Assembly: GCA_963585895.1 (NCBI GenBank)
Contig: CAUZXS010002528.1
Span: 16,559 to 80,558, forward strand
Direction: 5' to 3'
Length of the DNA: 64,000 bases
From: Sepioteuthis lessoniana
Lineage: Eukaryota > Mollusca > Cephalopoda > Myopsida > Loliginidae
Shown: piece by piece, positions 22,486 to 32,823 of the stretch
Position numbering within the stretch: position 1 is the first letter of the stretch
Layout of the letters: every line of letters begins with the position of its first letter
The notes under the pieces: model-generated
Databases searched by the model: none
The model's input: the letters and a program-made list of their open reading frames with translations, nothing else
Told to the model about the DNA's origin: nothing
Program-made: the position numbers and the translations under genes

Positions 22486-23084
22486 TAGAAGAAAAACAGT
22501 GATACCATTTAACTTTCATATCTTTCCTAAGGGTATTAGTCTAAAAGTGAATGTATTAGCACAAGTGGAGTTTGAACTCATTTACTTCAAGGCTACAGTC
22601 CAGTCATGCCAAAGATTTCTCTGCAGATTATAAATTAAGAAATTTTTTAAAAAAAGAGATAAAAAAAGAGAATTATGAAGTTAATCTCTAGACAGCAACA
22701 CAACAATTTTAGACCTGAGCAACGCCAGACAATTTTAGACCAGCATTATCATATAGCAATGAGAAATGATAAATAAATAGAAAGATTGTTGAGTGGGTGA
22801 TGGGAATATGAATGTATGGATGAGAGTGACTAAGGTATCTAAATACCAATGAGATACTTGTTGACCTTGGACCTAAAGTTCTCAAGTTATTGGAAAACAC
22901 TTATGAGGGAAGTTGTTCCACATTTCAGGTATTTTTGGGAAAAGGATGCTTGTGTGTAGAACTTGCATAAAAAAAAATGATGTCAATGAAAGCATGGATG
23001 AGATTTACAAGATTTGACAAATTATTGCAAATGGAAATTCTTGGATGGCAGAGCCAGGTCATAGGGCTCGTCTGAACACTATCC

Positions 23085-23220
23085 ATGGAAGTATGTATTT
23101 ACCCAACCCCTCTGCCATAGACAGGGTGTAACACAAAGTCAATTTTAAGCAAAGTAAAGCTGGTTTGAATTCTATGGTTAAAGTGCACAGCCTGCCCTAC
23201 TATTTAACGATAATTGAATT
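23085..23220 (-). repeat. SINE family S copy
   Basis: 'gtatttacccaacccctctgcc', 'gacagggtgtaacacaaagtc', 'gctggtttgaattct' and 'cagcctgccctactatttaac' are in order. Confidence 0.6.
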
Positions 23221-23224
23221 CATG

Positions 23225-24590
23225 GAAATAACAATAGGAAAGTAATAGACTAGCAAATATAACAATGATGGGAGAGTGGTTGATGGAGCCTCACTTTTGA
23301 TTCTGTATCCTGTCAAGGATTCTTAACACATTTTAAACAGCCAATCTAAATGAGCAAGTAGTATTCCATTTTATCTTATTACACAATACAAAGGATTACC
23401 CTATTATTTCTGCTCCACTTTACATATGATTGTACTCTTGAAAGAAGAAAAGAGAAACTACAGAGGAATTTGTTCAAAATGATTTTGGAATTGAAATAGA
23501 GACAGTAGTAGAAACGGAGTTGTAGAGTGTGACCAAAATCTAGTTGGCATAGAAGTCAGTCCTGCAGAAATACTTAAGAACTGGCACATCACCCCCACCC
23601 TCCCAAATATTAGTCATTCCTTCTCACAACCACTGCAATGACAAAGAATTCCCAGACGTGCTTTTTAGCCTACAGTCATATGCTGACACATTTATGACTA
23701 TGTCATATGCATGCACACATACATACATACATACATAAGAGAGAAACATAGATAGGAGCATATATATTTATATAAATCAACAGGCATAAAAAATCTTTAT
23801 AGAACCATATATATATATATATATGGGGGGGGAGACAGACAGATATGAGTAAACATGTTTGAATCTATACACATTTGCAAATATAAAAATCCATGTTTTT
23901 TTTTATGTGTATGTACACACAAGTCATAGTAACTGCATTTTACTTTAACATCCTCCCCTTTTCACCAAGATAGGATTTCTGTTTATATTCATGCAAAATA
24001 AATAAGTAAATAAATAAAAACTAAATTTTTTAAAAACCTATGCCTGTTTGATTTTGGTTTCAGACTTTTGGATACAAATACTCCCCCACCCTGAACAGAA
24101 CTTGAGTGATGAGATATGAAAATAAATACCATAATGATATATTTGTAAATGTTTATATGATTGTTCTCAATACTGTTGTCACAAAACAATTTGCTCTTAA
24201 TTTCTCATTTCATATGTTTAATATTTCATTGTTTATTTTGAAAGAATGTGTAGACAGTATGTTTCAAAAACAATGAAAAAGCCAAAACATTAATGCACAT
24301 TGCAAAAACATATCCCTTCATTAAAACCTAATAAAATTGAAATAACTTTTTGACTTTCTTATAAGAGTTATAAACAAAACTAGTTTAGATGAAAATAAAA
24401 CAATTATAAATGATTAATACAGGAGGATTATTCATTAAAACCAGCTTTTTAAGATCATTATACAACTTAGATATCCCATGACTGTGATAAACATTACTAA
24501 ATAGTAAATATAATAAACATTGCATGTTGGTCATACATAGAAATGATGCAACATTACAAAGGTTGTTTTGATATTGACATGAGTGTGAGA
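23225..24590. other. No gene recognised; microsatellites
   Basis: Contains (ACAT)n near 23719-23738, (AT)n near 23807-23824 and a short poly-G. Open frames are low-complexity. Confidence 0.4.
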
Positions 24591-24593
24591 ACA

Positions 24594-24633
<40 letters not shown>

Positions 24634-24646
24634 TACACACACACAC

Positions 24647-25290
24647 AGGGTGTGATGGATAAATTGTTGCCATTTCAAATTAATTTTGTGCATGCACTGT
24701 TTTACAGGTCTTGTCTACTGTGAAGTAAACTAGTCAGGCACTATCTGGAAAGAGTGTCTGAGTTTCTTATCAGGCAAACAGTGCATGAAGATATTCCGTA
24801 TTTCTCATACAAGATGAGAAAGGGCCAATTCTTATCACAGGCCATGGAGGACAAGAGAAAACTGTGCTGCAAAGCTTTTCAACAAATTCAAGTATCCCCT
24901 CCAACTGAAAAAGCTTTGTATTTTCTCAGAAATTTTTTTACCAGGATCAGATAGTGAACCCACAAGATGTACCAATAGTGATGAAAACCAAACATTATTA
25001 TGTGTGGGGTGCAGTTGAGCAAGAGATTAACAAAATTCCAGTCAAAACCAAAGATAATAGCAGCATTTCCCAATTTAAACAAGGAGATCATTCATTGGAA
25101 AGGCTTCCAGGAGATTCCAAATTTGTCAGGAGGTTTTGGTTGAAGCCAATGGCAATTTCTTTGAATAAATTTAATCTATAGTATTTCAAGAAATGTTCAC
25201 ATAATTTTGGTAAATATATCTGATTAAGTGAGATGTCAGGGTTATTTTAATTTTAGTATAACTTAAACAACAATTGACCCATAGTACCGT
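24647..25290 (+). mobile_element. IS630/Tc1-mariner-type element, internally deleted (~644 bp)
   Basis: The ends are inverted relatives: AGGGTGTGATGGATAAATTG on the left and the complement of ACGGTACTATGGGTCAATTG on the right. The left side abuts an (AT)n(AC)n microsatellite and the right side a (GT)n run, so the TA target duplication is not visible. The right ~190 bp is shared with the remnant at 59341-59844. The element lacks the central catalytic region and so is non-autonomous. Confidence 0.7.
24748..25182 (+). pseudogene. IS630-type transposase, deleted and frameshifted
   Basis: The first frame carries a HTH-like segment with VHEDIPYFSYKMRKGQFLS. After a shift near 24925 the second frame reads YQDQIVNPQDVPIVMKTKH, then jumps to YYVWGAVEQEINKIPVKTKD. 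In family members VMKTK lies before the core fold, and YYVWG directly follows the third catalytic Asp. The first and second Asp and the block between are therefore absent. The C-terminus ends near KPMAISLNKFNL, with the usual EANG(D/N)FFE end frameshifted. Family placement rests on remembered motif order. The clade within Tc1/mariner is not certain. Confidence 0.65.
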
Positions 25291-25308
25291 GTGTGTGTGT
25301 GTGTGTGT
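25291..25308. repeat. (GT)n microsatellite beside transposon end
   Basis: GT run directly at the right end of the deleted IS630-type element. Confidence 0.85.
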
Positions 25309-26159
25309 ATTTCTTCTGAATAAGGGGTTTTTGGTACTTGTCAAGTATAGTTCACTGAGGAAATTGACATATTGAAAGTCTTTCAATAGGGTCTATCCTA
25401 CACATTTCCAAAGTGGCCTATTTTGGACAGGTACAAATTTCTTTTAAGTTTTAACATCAATTCAAAATGACTAGTAACCTACTGACTGCAAAGATAGGGC
25501 ATTTTAAGTAAAATGGTATATAAAAGCCCATGAAGTAATTGAGAAAGCTTAAAAATATATACAAAAAAATTTTTTAAAAAGTATGGTGAGGATGTGAAAT
25601 CCATTCAGCGAGCACACTGTATAGAAAAGTTGGCAACATTTTTGACATTTCAGTACTTTAGAAACTACTTGTGCAACTACTCGTATGTATAATCAATACT
25701 ATAATGGAGCTAAGTACAAAATATATATGTAGCAAAAAACAATAAGTAATTATCACATCACTCTGAATAGAAGAACTTTTTCAGTGATGTTAATGTGACA
25801 GTTTAAGCAGGGAGATCAAATTTGGTGAAAAGCAGTTGCTAAAGTAGTTATTTACTTTGCCTCCACACTATAGGCAGGCTCAACACAAGGTCATTTCTTG
25901 AAGTGGAAACCCTCTCATGTATGTGCCAAAAATAGCTTCAGCATTCCTCTTTCAGGAACAACTCAGGCATCAGGCAATGAACCCAACTCTACCACTTTTA
26001 AGATAGATGGTTTATTGAAAAGTCTAAGTAATACAAATTTTGTTCCTGAGTTGTATGAGCTATTTCTCAATTGCTTATGTTGTAAAGTATAGAAAAATGG
26101 CTGTTATTCCCTCCTAACTTTCTTTTTGTGTCCTGAATAATGAAATTTCAAAATTAACA

Positions 26160-26425
26160 AATTTTCTATGTACAAACGGGCAAATTTACACATTTTCATT
26201 CACGCCCACACCACAATGTCAGAGGAAGACTCCAATAACACAACATCTGAGAGCAGAGCAGAGTGTCTGATGCATAACGACGAACATACAGAGTCAGACA
26301 GTTTGCTCAAGGAGGGAGTGGAAGCAGAACCCCACTCCCCACCTTTGCAAAGAAGCACCCGATGAAAACAACCACTGCCAGGCTGCCACCTTTAAGTTCA
26401 TGAGATCAGAGAGTGTGTAGCAAAA
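26160..26425 (+). pseudogene. Possible LTR-retrotransposon pol 3'-end fragment
   Basis: This segment is richer in GC than its surroundings. It encodes an acidic, serine-rich stretch (MSEEDSNNTTSESRAE) leading to PPLQRSTR and a stop. A (L/P)RRSTR-like basic motif after an acidic linker is common near integrase C-termini of retrotransposon polyproteins. The match is short and could be chance. No LTR is seen beside it. Confidence 0.3.
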
Positions 26426-26782
26426 GAAATTTACAGACTTGGTTTTTAAGATCATCAATTGGAGTGATGCTACAATAAAGTATAAAACAACATATAAATC
26501 AAATGTGCATGTATTTGCACTAGAACTATTAAAAAAATTTACCAAGTCAAGCTACTCAGCACTGAATCTACATGGAATATTCTGTAAAATAGGTAAATTT
26601 GAAAGCATCATCATCCAAGTCACAAAAGCAAAGTTGGAAGAGAAAAATGTCTTTTCCATTTACTTTAGACAAAAGCAATTGGGAAATCATGCTTTCTACT
26701 CAGAAACAAGAAAAAGTAAGTTTTGTTATATAGTGTAGTCAATGGAAATTCCAAGGTTTTTGTTTGTTTAGTTTTTTTATTT

Positions 26783-26992
26783 CTAGTTGTCTAAATTTCT
26801 GCGATGAAGCTTGATGATTTTTAACATAAAGGGTTTTCGGACTATTGTCTTAATCTTTATTGTTATTTCCACAACATTTTGGCCAATATGTCCTCCAGCC
26901 TTCTTCATGTGTTTGTCAAACTCGGGAACCTTCACAGAACTTCGAACTACGTCCTTTATTGAATCCACGGGGGTCGCCTGTTCTGATTCCAC
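26783..26992 (-). other. Conserved-looking repeat-borne open frame, function unknown
   Basis: A 69-residue frame, basic and without transmembrane character (MESEQATPVDSIKDVV..., KKAGGHIGQNVVEI). Its composition is more protein-like than neighbouring frames. It overlaps the left arm of the inverted repeat at 26949-27583, so it belongs to a dispersed element. I do not recognise a domain. It may be the body of a SINE or LINE tail and not a translated gene. Confidence 0.3.
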
Positions 26993-27583
26993 AAGTATTC
27001 CTGTATTGTTACTCGCCTGCAGTCAGGATTGAACCTGCAAACTCCAGATGATTGTCTCTTTAAAAGCTTAGGGAACCAACGCCTATAATCGTTTCACCAT
27101 GTGTCCCGAATCTTTGGGACTTATAAACTTAATGTTCTTACTTGACTAGAATTACTACTATAATGTTATGATTTTTTACCTGTGCTCATATCCAGATTTT
27201 TATTTTTTTTATCTAGCCTTCTTAATTTAAAGTATAGAGTTGAATACAATATGGGAACCGATAATTAAGAATGTTAGATAATAAAAATTTTTTAAAATCT
27301 GAATAGGAGCACAGGTAAAAAAAATCATACATAATAGTAATTCTAGTCAAGTAAGAACATTAAGTTTATAAGTCCCAAAAATTCACTCTGAATTGTCCAG
27401 GAAGACACATGGCATAACAGTTATAGGCATTGGTTCCCTAAGCTTCTAAAGAGACAATCATCTGGAGGTTGCAGGTACAATCCTGACTGCAGGCGAGTAA
27501 CAATACAGGAATACTTAACACTTGTACCCGGTTATAGCTAACGGAATCAGAACAGGCAACCCCCATGGATTCAATAAAGGACA
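26949..27583. repeat. Large inverted repeat with ~80-bp loop
   Basis: The left arm (about 26949-27200) is the inverted complement of the right arm (about 27294-27583), with high identity apart from two insertions of ~25 bp in the right arm. Each arm contains a tRNA-like segment (right arm, plus strand: box A-like 'catggcataacagttatagg', box B-like 'gcaggtacaatcc'). This suggests two oppositely oriented copies of one tRNA-derived element or a foldback duplication. A transcript would form a hairpin of some 250 bp. Confidence 0.75.
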
Positions 27584-27589
27584 TAGTTG

Positions 27590-28050
27590 GTCTAAAAACC
27601 CTTATTTTTATTTCTAGTTATATTTTTAAATCATTTTCAAAGGTGGGGGGGAATAGCAGTTCATTTTAAAATACTTGAGTAACCCATTCCTTTGGTTTTT
27701 TGGAAGGTTTGAAGACAGAATAAATGAGGCAAAACAAGAAATTTGACAGAACTGTATTGAATAATTTTTATTTTATTTTCCTAACTACATAAAGGAAATA
27801 TTTGTTCCTTAAAAATAGAAATACAACCTCACTCTTGATGACATGATTGAACTTTTAATATTAAACTTGTATAACTTCTTACTCCACTCATTAGCACTCA
27901 GAATGCTTATGTAGTTGTGAAAATCTTTAAAATAATAAAGATCAATGATAATGTTTTTCAAAATCTCAGTGATTTATCAATGTAATTCTGACTTATCTAA
28001 AAATAAATAAGTAAATGAAATAAAAAAAAATAAGTCTATAAGTAAATACT
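27590..28050. other. No gene recognised
   Basis: AT-rich sequence with no repeat family assigned by eye. Confidence 0.35.
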
Positions 28051-28056
28051 ATTGTG

Positions 28057-28515
28057 TGTCAAAAGTTCTGCAATATTTTGGTTATACAAGTCACAATTCA
28101 AACAAGACAAACCACACTAGATAGAGAAATGCTGAGCTCAAGTGCTACTCACCAGATTTGTCTTGGAACATGACCTCAGAATTCAGAGTTTTATTTCTTG
28201 AACCATCTGGTTATTGTATTGTGATCAACTGAATCTTCTCCTTTTGCACAATAAATGTTTTTAGTTGCTTACCCCACAGTATGGCCGAGTTGAAACTCAT
28301 AAAGCATTCCCAAATTAGACTATACTGCACATACATCTATGTAGCTTTGAAATCACACAAAGTGAAGCAATGCACAATTTATCAATTCATTAACTACCAT
28401 GATACTACCAACTACAGCAAGTACCTACCATGGCTTTAATTGCTTCAATCAAGTGATATACATGCTACAAACAAGTACATAGTAAAATATTGCAAAATTT
28501 TGACTTATCCTAATA
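28057..28515 (-). mobile_element. Mariner-derived MITE, relative of 15077-15594
   Basis: The ends 'tgtgtgtcaaaagttctgcaatatttt' and 'aaaatattgcaaaattttgacttatcctaata' are inverted relatives. The interior complement matches the transposase remnant at 15 kb ('ccatctggttattgtattgtgatcaac'). Stops and indels throughout. Confidence 0.6.
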
Positions 28516-28779
28516 AAATGGGGGAAAAAAAAACAACAACAAAAAAATAAACACTTTTTTTTTTTAGTTGCTCATGATTATTTCTAAATTTCAGGTGAGA
28601 ATATCACCAATTATTAACAGAAAGCACAAGAAAACTGAACACCATTTCTGATCAGATACAAGGTGGTGATATAGAATGTGAGCCCCAAATTCAGAGATAA
28701 GGATTGCAAATTTTTCAGTATTTACAGTTATAAAGACATTAGTTAAAAACCTGCCTTCCAGCAGTCATTTTAAGCTAAT

Positions 28780-28870
28780 ATATATTTACTTAATCCCTCT
28801 CCTTCATTATGGACAGGATATGACAAAGTCAATTTTAAATATAGCTGGTTTGAATTCAAAGTCAAACTTT
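28780..28870 (-). repeat. SINE family S fragment
   Basis: 'acttaatccctctccttcat', 'gacaaagtcaattttaaa' and 'gctggtttgaattcaaag' are in order. Confidence 0.5.
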
Positions 28871-28904
28871 TTTTAATTTTGTGTAATCTTGGGCACCTTG
28901 TATG

Positions 28905-29270
28905 ACTTGGTATTACAGCATGTCAACCGTCATCAGTTTAACAATTATAATCTCAAATTGCATACAGTACAAAGATTTATCTTTACAATCATTTTAAACA
29001 GAAACACTTCATACTTAATTGCAATATTAATGTGATTCAAACTCATTTTCCAATAAATCTAATTTAACACATAGATGGGTTCCTAACAGGTACTACAACT
29101 TCAAGTAAGAGTGAACCTGAAGTAATGACAACAAAGGGATAACTTCATACTCACCAGGGCACAAGAACCATACCATCACTAATGGATGCACTTTAGTTTT
29201 ATATCCAGGGCATCTTTTTTATGAGGTGGGGTACCCTTCAATAGGAGATGCAGTCAACATATTCTACACC
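28905..29270 (+). repeat. Dispersed family R copy
   Basis: Head 'ttggtattacagcatgtcaacc', tail 'catagatgggttcctaacaggtac', 'gtaagagtgaacctga' and 'gagatgcagtcaacatattcta'. Confidence 0.55.
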
Positions 29271-29274
29271 CTAT

Positions 29275-29420
29275 AGTGTAATGATTAGCAAGCTTGGCAA
29301 TAAACCATTTTTAACAAGTTTGATTCTCACTGGGTACCCCATACTTCTGGCTTTGTGCCAAACTAAGCTAATCTTCATAAATAACTCATGAGTAATTTTT
29401 ACTGGGTGCTCCAATCTTCT
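29275..29420 (+). repeat. tRNA-like SINE head, degenerate
   Basis: 'tagtgtaatgattagcaagc' (box A-like) and 'gtttgattctcactggg' (box B-like) lie ~45 bp apart. No full cloverleaf. Confidence 0.35.
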
Positions 29421-29429
29421 AGCCTTAGT

Positions 29430-30330
29430 AAGTGACAACTTTGGAGTGATTATGATGATTTTATGTCATCTGAAAACTTAACTGCCACAATGAATTTGCA
29501 AATGAATGCGAGTTCTAATCAAAGTTTTATTCAGTGAATAAAAAAAAATGTGAAACACTTGACTGGCATTCCTTTTTCCAGAAGGCTAAATCCCTAAATC
29601 TGGAGTAATAAATCTCCAAAAGCTGAATCCCCAAATCTAGAGTAATAAATTTCTGAAGCCTTGAAGGGAGAAACATGTGCACACACACACACACACAAAC
29701 CAGATTATATACACACAACTGACATCTATTCACAAACCAGAATTAAAAGAACAAAAATGGACACAGTGAAGTAAAAAAAATTTGGTTGAATTTCTTGCGT
29801 ATTAATGATGTTTGTAGAGATATAAAGCAGTTTTATCAGAGTGACTTGTCAAAATGAAAGGCAAGATTTATTGAGTCAGAAAGATTTTAATTATAAAATA
29901 GTTACCTACTTTCTGAATAACTCTCTCTCACCATCTGAACTGGGGTAGTCTCTCTTTCTCTGACTCAACTTTAGCAGTTCATATGATGGTATAGATATTC
30001 AAGAATTTGATTATACACTCCTTCCTACAAATCTCAAAATTTGTCATCAGTGTACTAACACCACATTAAACAGCATTATTTTATATGAGTGTATTTAGGC
30101 AGCATATTTTCTTGTAGGCATATTTTATTCAAGATGACAGACAAGGATTTGGTGTTGAGCTTTTTATTGGCCTTTTCATGTTGGCAAGCAAGATGTCACA
30201 ACTGTGAATGAAGGCTATTTAGAAATTGTCCAAATTTCTGATTTTATAACTTGAGTATGTATACTTTCAACCATCAATGGTCATTGTCAAGGATGTGTGT
30301 ATTATATATATATGTAATTTGCAATATTTA
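29430..30330. other. No gene recognised
   Basis: Has a (CA)n run near 29679-29697 and a near-duplicate of 'ctaaatctggagtaataaat' at 29583-29606 and 29632-29651. No coding sequence is supported. Confidence 0.4.
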
Positions 30331-31700
30331 TAAATAAAGAGTGTGGGTCATGGTTATCTTTCGATGGCTGTTTTATTCTCTTCTATAGAAGCCACTCTTA
30401 TAGAGGAGCAGCAGTAGTTCCCCGATCGAACTGTCGATCCAGAGCGAAAAGTCGTCAAACAACCCAAAATCGACAACATATTTAGAAAAAACCAAAATGG
30501 CTTCCGAAGAAATAGATCTACGACCTCACAAATATTAACCATCCGCAGAATCCTTGAAGGTGTACGGGCAAAGAACCTACAAGCGACATTAATATTTGTC
30601 GACTTTACCAAGGCTTTCGACTCCATTCTCAGAGGAAAGATGGAACAAATCCTACTAGCGTACGGCATACCTAAAGAAACCGTAGCGGCAATAACGATTC
30701 TCTATAGAAACACTAAAGCAAAAGTACGATCACCAGATGGAGACACAGAATACTTCGACATTGTAGCAGGAGTACTACAAGGGGACACGCTGGCTCCGTA
30801 TCTCTTTATCATTTGTCTAGACTACGTACTTAGAACATCGATTGACAAAATCAAAGAGAATGGCTTCGAACTGACGAAGAAAAGAAGCAGAAGATACCCC
30901 GCAACAACAATTACCGACGCCGACTACGCCGATGACATAGCAATACTGGCAAATACACCTGACCAAGCCGAAACACTTCTGCATAGTTTGGAACGAGCAG
31001 CAGCAAGCATAGGCCTCCATGTTAATGCACACAAAACGGAATATATGTGCTATAACCAAACGGGGGACATCTCCACTCTAGAAGGAACCCCTCTTAAACT
31101 AGTAGACAAATTCACGTACCTAGGAAGCAGCGTCGAATCAACTGAAAAGGACATCGAAACGAGGTTAACGAAAGCATGGACAGCTATCAATAGGCTATCG
31201 ACTATATGGAAATCAGACCTAACCGATAAAATGAAACGCAGTTTCTTCCAGGCAGCGATCACATCGATACTGCTATATGGATGCACTACATGGACGCTAA
31301 CAAAACGGCTGGAGAAGAAACTAGATGGCAATTACACAAGAATGCTGCGTGCAATCCTGAACAAGTCCTGGCAGCAACACCCCACAAGACACCAACTGTA
31401 CGGCCACCTGCCCCCTATCACGAAAACTATTCAAGTTAGGCGAACCAGACATGCAGGACATTGCTGGAGAAGCAGAGATGAACTCATAAGAGATGTACTC
31501 TTATGGATCCCCACACACGGCCGCGCAAAAGCAGGACGACCAGCACGAACGTACATTCAGCAGCTATGTGAGGATACAGGTTGTTGTCCTGAAGACCTAC
31601 CTAGGGCGATGAACGATAGGGAGGAGTGGCGAGAGAGGGTCAGGGATATCCGTGCTGCCAGCACGATATGATGATGATGATGATGATAAATAAAGAGTGT
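30331..31700 (+). mobile_element. RTE-like LINE, 5'-truncated, with 14-bp target-site duplication
   Basis: The body (30345-31686) is flanked by an exact direct repeat TAAATAAAGAGTGT at 30331-30344 and 31687-31700, the mark of target-primed reverse transcription. The 3' end is a short (TGA)n run and not poly-A, as in RTE-type elements. GC content is clearly above the surrounding DNA. The copy lacks the endonuclease and the N-terminal part of the reverse transcriptase. The first ~73 bp after the duplication are not in frame with the rest and could not be placed. The perfect duplication and long open frame point to a recent insertion. Confidence 0.9.
30418..31671 (+). CDS. LINE reverse transcriptase, partial (palm, thumb and C-terminus)
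   Basis: An uninterrupted frame of 417 codons from just after a TAG at 30415 to TGA at 31669-31671. The first Met (30640) is internal. Ahead of it lie FRKNQNGFRRNRSTTSQI and the first catalytic Asp in FVDFTKAFDS. Then come GVLQGDTLAPYLF, the catalytic YADDIAIL box, and LGSSVESTEKDI. The C-terminal region has LLYGCTTWTL, HAGHCWR and GRPARTY motifs seen in RTE-like LINEs. All three catalytic Asp residues are present. The fragment lacks the apurinic endonuclease and the RT N-terminus, so it is not expected to mobilise itself. The stop codon is the first unit of the terminal TGA repeat, leaving almost no 3' UTR. The clade call (RTE-like) rests on motifs and tail type. Confidence 0.85.
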   Translation, partial: FPDRTVDPERKVVKQPKIDNIFRKNQNGFRRNRSTTSQILTIRRILEGVRAKNLQATLIFVDFTKAFDSILRGKMEQILLAYGIPKETVAAITILYRNTKAKVRSPDGDTEYFDIVAGVLQGDTLAPYLFIICLDYVLRTSIDKIKENGFELTKKRSRRYPATTITDADYADDIAILANTPDQAETLLHSLERAAASIGLHVNAHKTEYMCYNQTGDISTLEGTPLKLVDKFTYLGSSVESTEKDIETRLTKAWTAINRLSTIWKSDLTDKMKRSFFQAAITSILLYGCTTWTLTKRLEKKLDGNYTRMLRAILNKSWQQHPTRHQLYGHLPPITKTIQVRRTRHAGHCWRSRDELIRDVLLWIPTHGRAKAGRPARTYIQQLCEDTGCCPEDLPRAMNDREEWRERVRDIRAASTI

Positions 31701-31784
31701 TCATTATCAGTGAGAGTATATATATCCAAGTTAGAATAGTGTAAAGTCAACAACACTTGGTGACTGTCAGTTTCTCATCTATGC

Positions 31785-31860
31785 AACCAACTAAACAAGA
31801 TGAAAAACTGAGTCACTAAGTGCCATTGACCGTGTCTATACTATCCTAAAATATATATAA
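31785..31860 (+). repeat. Second copy of the short repeat at 4325
   Basis: 'actaagtgccattgaccgtgtctatactatcct' matches the block near 4350. Confidence 0.4.
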
Positions 31861-32271
31861 TTTGGAAAAAAATGGTCCATTTAAGGTCAAACATAGTTAC
31901 TTCCTGAACAAACTAATGTATATTTATGTATCTATATATAACTAAAAAACTTACAATGATTTATAGGTATTATTAATAATAAATTATAATCAATGTTTTT
32001 GTTTTTCTTATTCAATAGTCCATAATAGTTGTTTCATGTTCAATATAATCATTCAAATGTATGTCACAATATTAATATAGCTGTACTTTTATTTTTTATA
32101 TTGAGCATAACTCAGTGACAATCATCAGATGTGGTTTGTATGAATCAAGAGTTATTAATATTAATCTTACTTTTTAATATTATTATATTTACACTTTTAG
32201 TACATTTTACCATTTTTGTGTATCGAACACTTATCTTTAACCGATTTTATGGCTGTTTTAGTTCCTATCAA

Positions 32272-32294
32272 ATAGAGAGAGAGAGAGAGAGAGA
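32272..32294. repeat. (GA)n microsatellite
   Basis: Uninterrupted GA run. Confidence 0.85.
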
Positions 32295-32717
32295 AAGTAA
32301 ACAGCCAAGTAAAAACTAAAAAGTGTTTGCTACACCTTAAATAAAGCAATATGCAATTAACATCAAAACTCACAAAAATTTTCCAAATACTTAAGTTTTA
32401 CAAAACTATCAGGTAGGCAGCAAAATGGAATTACAAGCAATGAACCTAACCTAGTATGTATGTAGATAGTCAATGGAGATTTCTATATATATATATTTTT
32501 TTTTTTTTTTGATTATTTTCTTTTTACATATAGCACATTCATGCTATAAATTTGGTTATTTTGGAATTTTTTGTTTGTTTAAATTTTCAAAGCAAAAATT
32601 TTACATAAATTTAAAAAGGCTATTTTAGTTACTTCATTAAAGAAATATTCATTCCATTTTATTTTGCTGCCTACATGATCGAGATTCATGAATCCTAAAT
32701 AAGAGGAACATTTTGTG

Positions 32718-32776
32718 AGTTATATATATATATATATATATATATACATACATACACACGTGTGTGTGTGTGTGTG
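32718..32776. repeat. (AT)n(AC)n(GT)n compound microsatellite
   Basis: AT units pass into CATACATACACAC and then GT units, about 45 bp left of the mariner at 32824. Confidence 0.85.
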
Positions 32777-32823
32777 CATAATCATAACTCAGTAAAAACT
32801 GTATATACAAGGAGCACACAATA

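Noticed and set aside
21860-23700. Search for a CRISPR array, operon or bacterial system
   Set aside because: The window is eukaryotic, with introns, SINEs and LINEs; no regularly spaced short repeats or operon-like gene clusters exist.
30354-31331. Three minus-strand frames of 80-104 codons
   Set aside because: They are shadows of the LINE reverse transcriptase frame on the plus strand.
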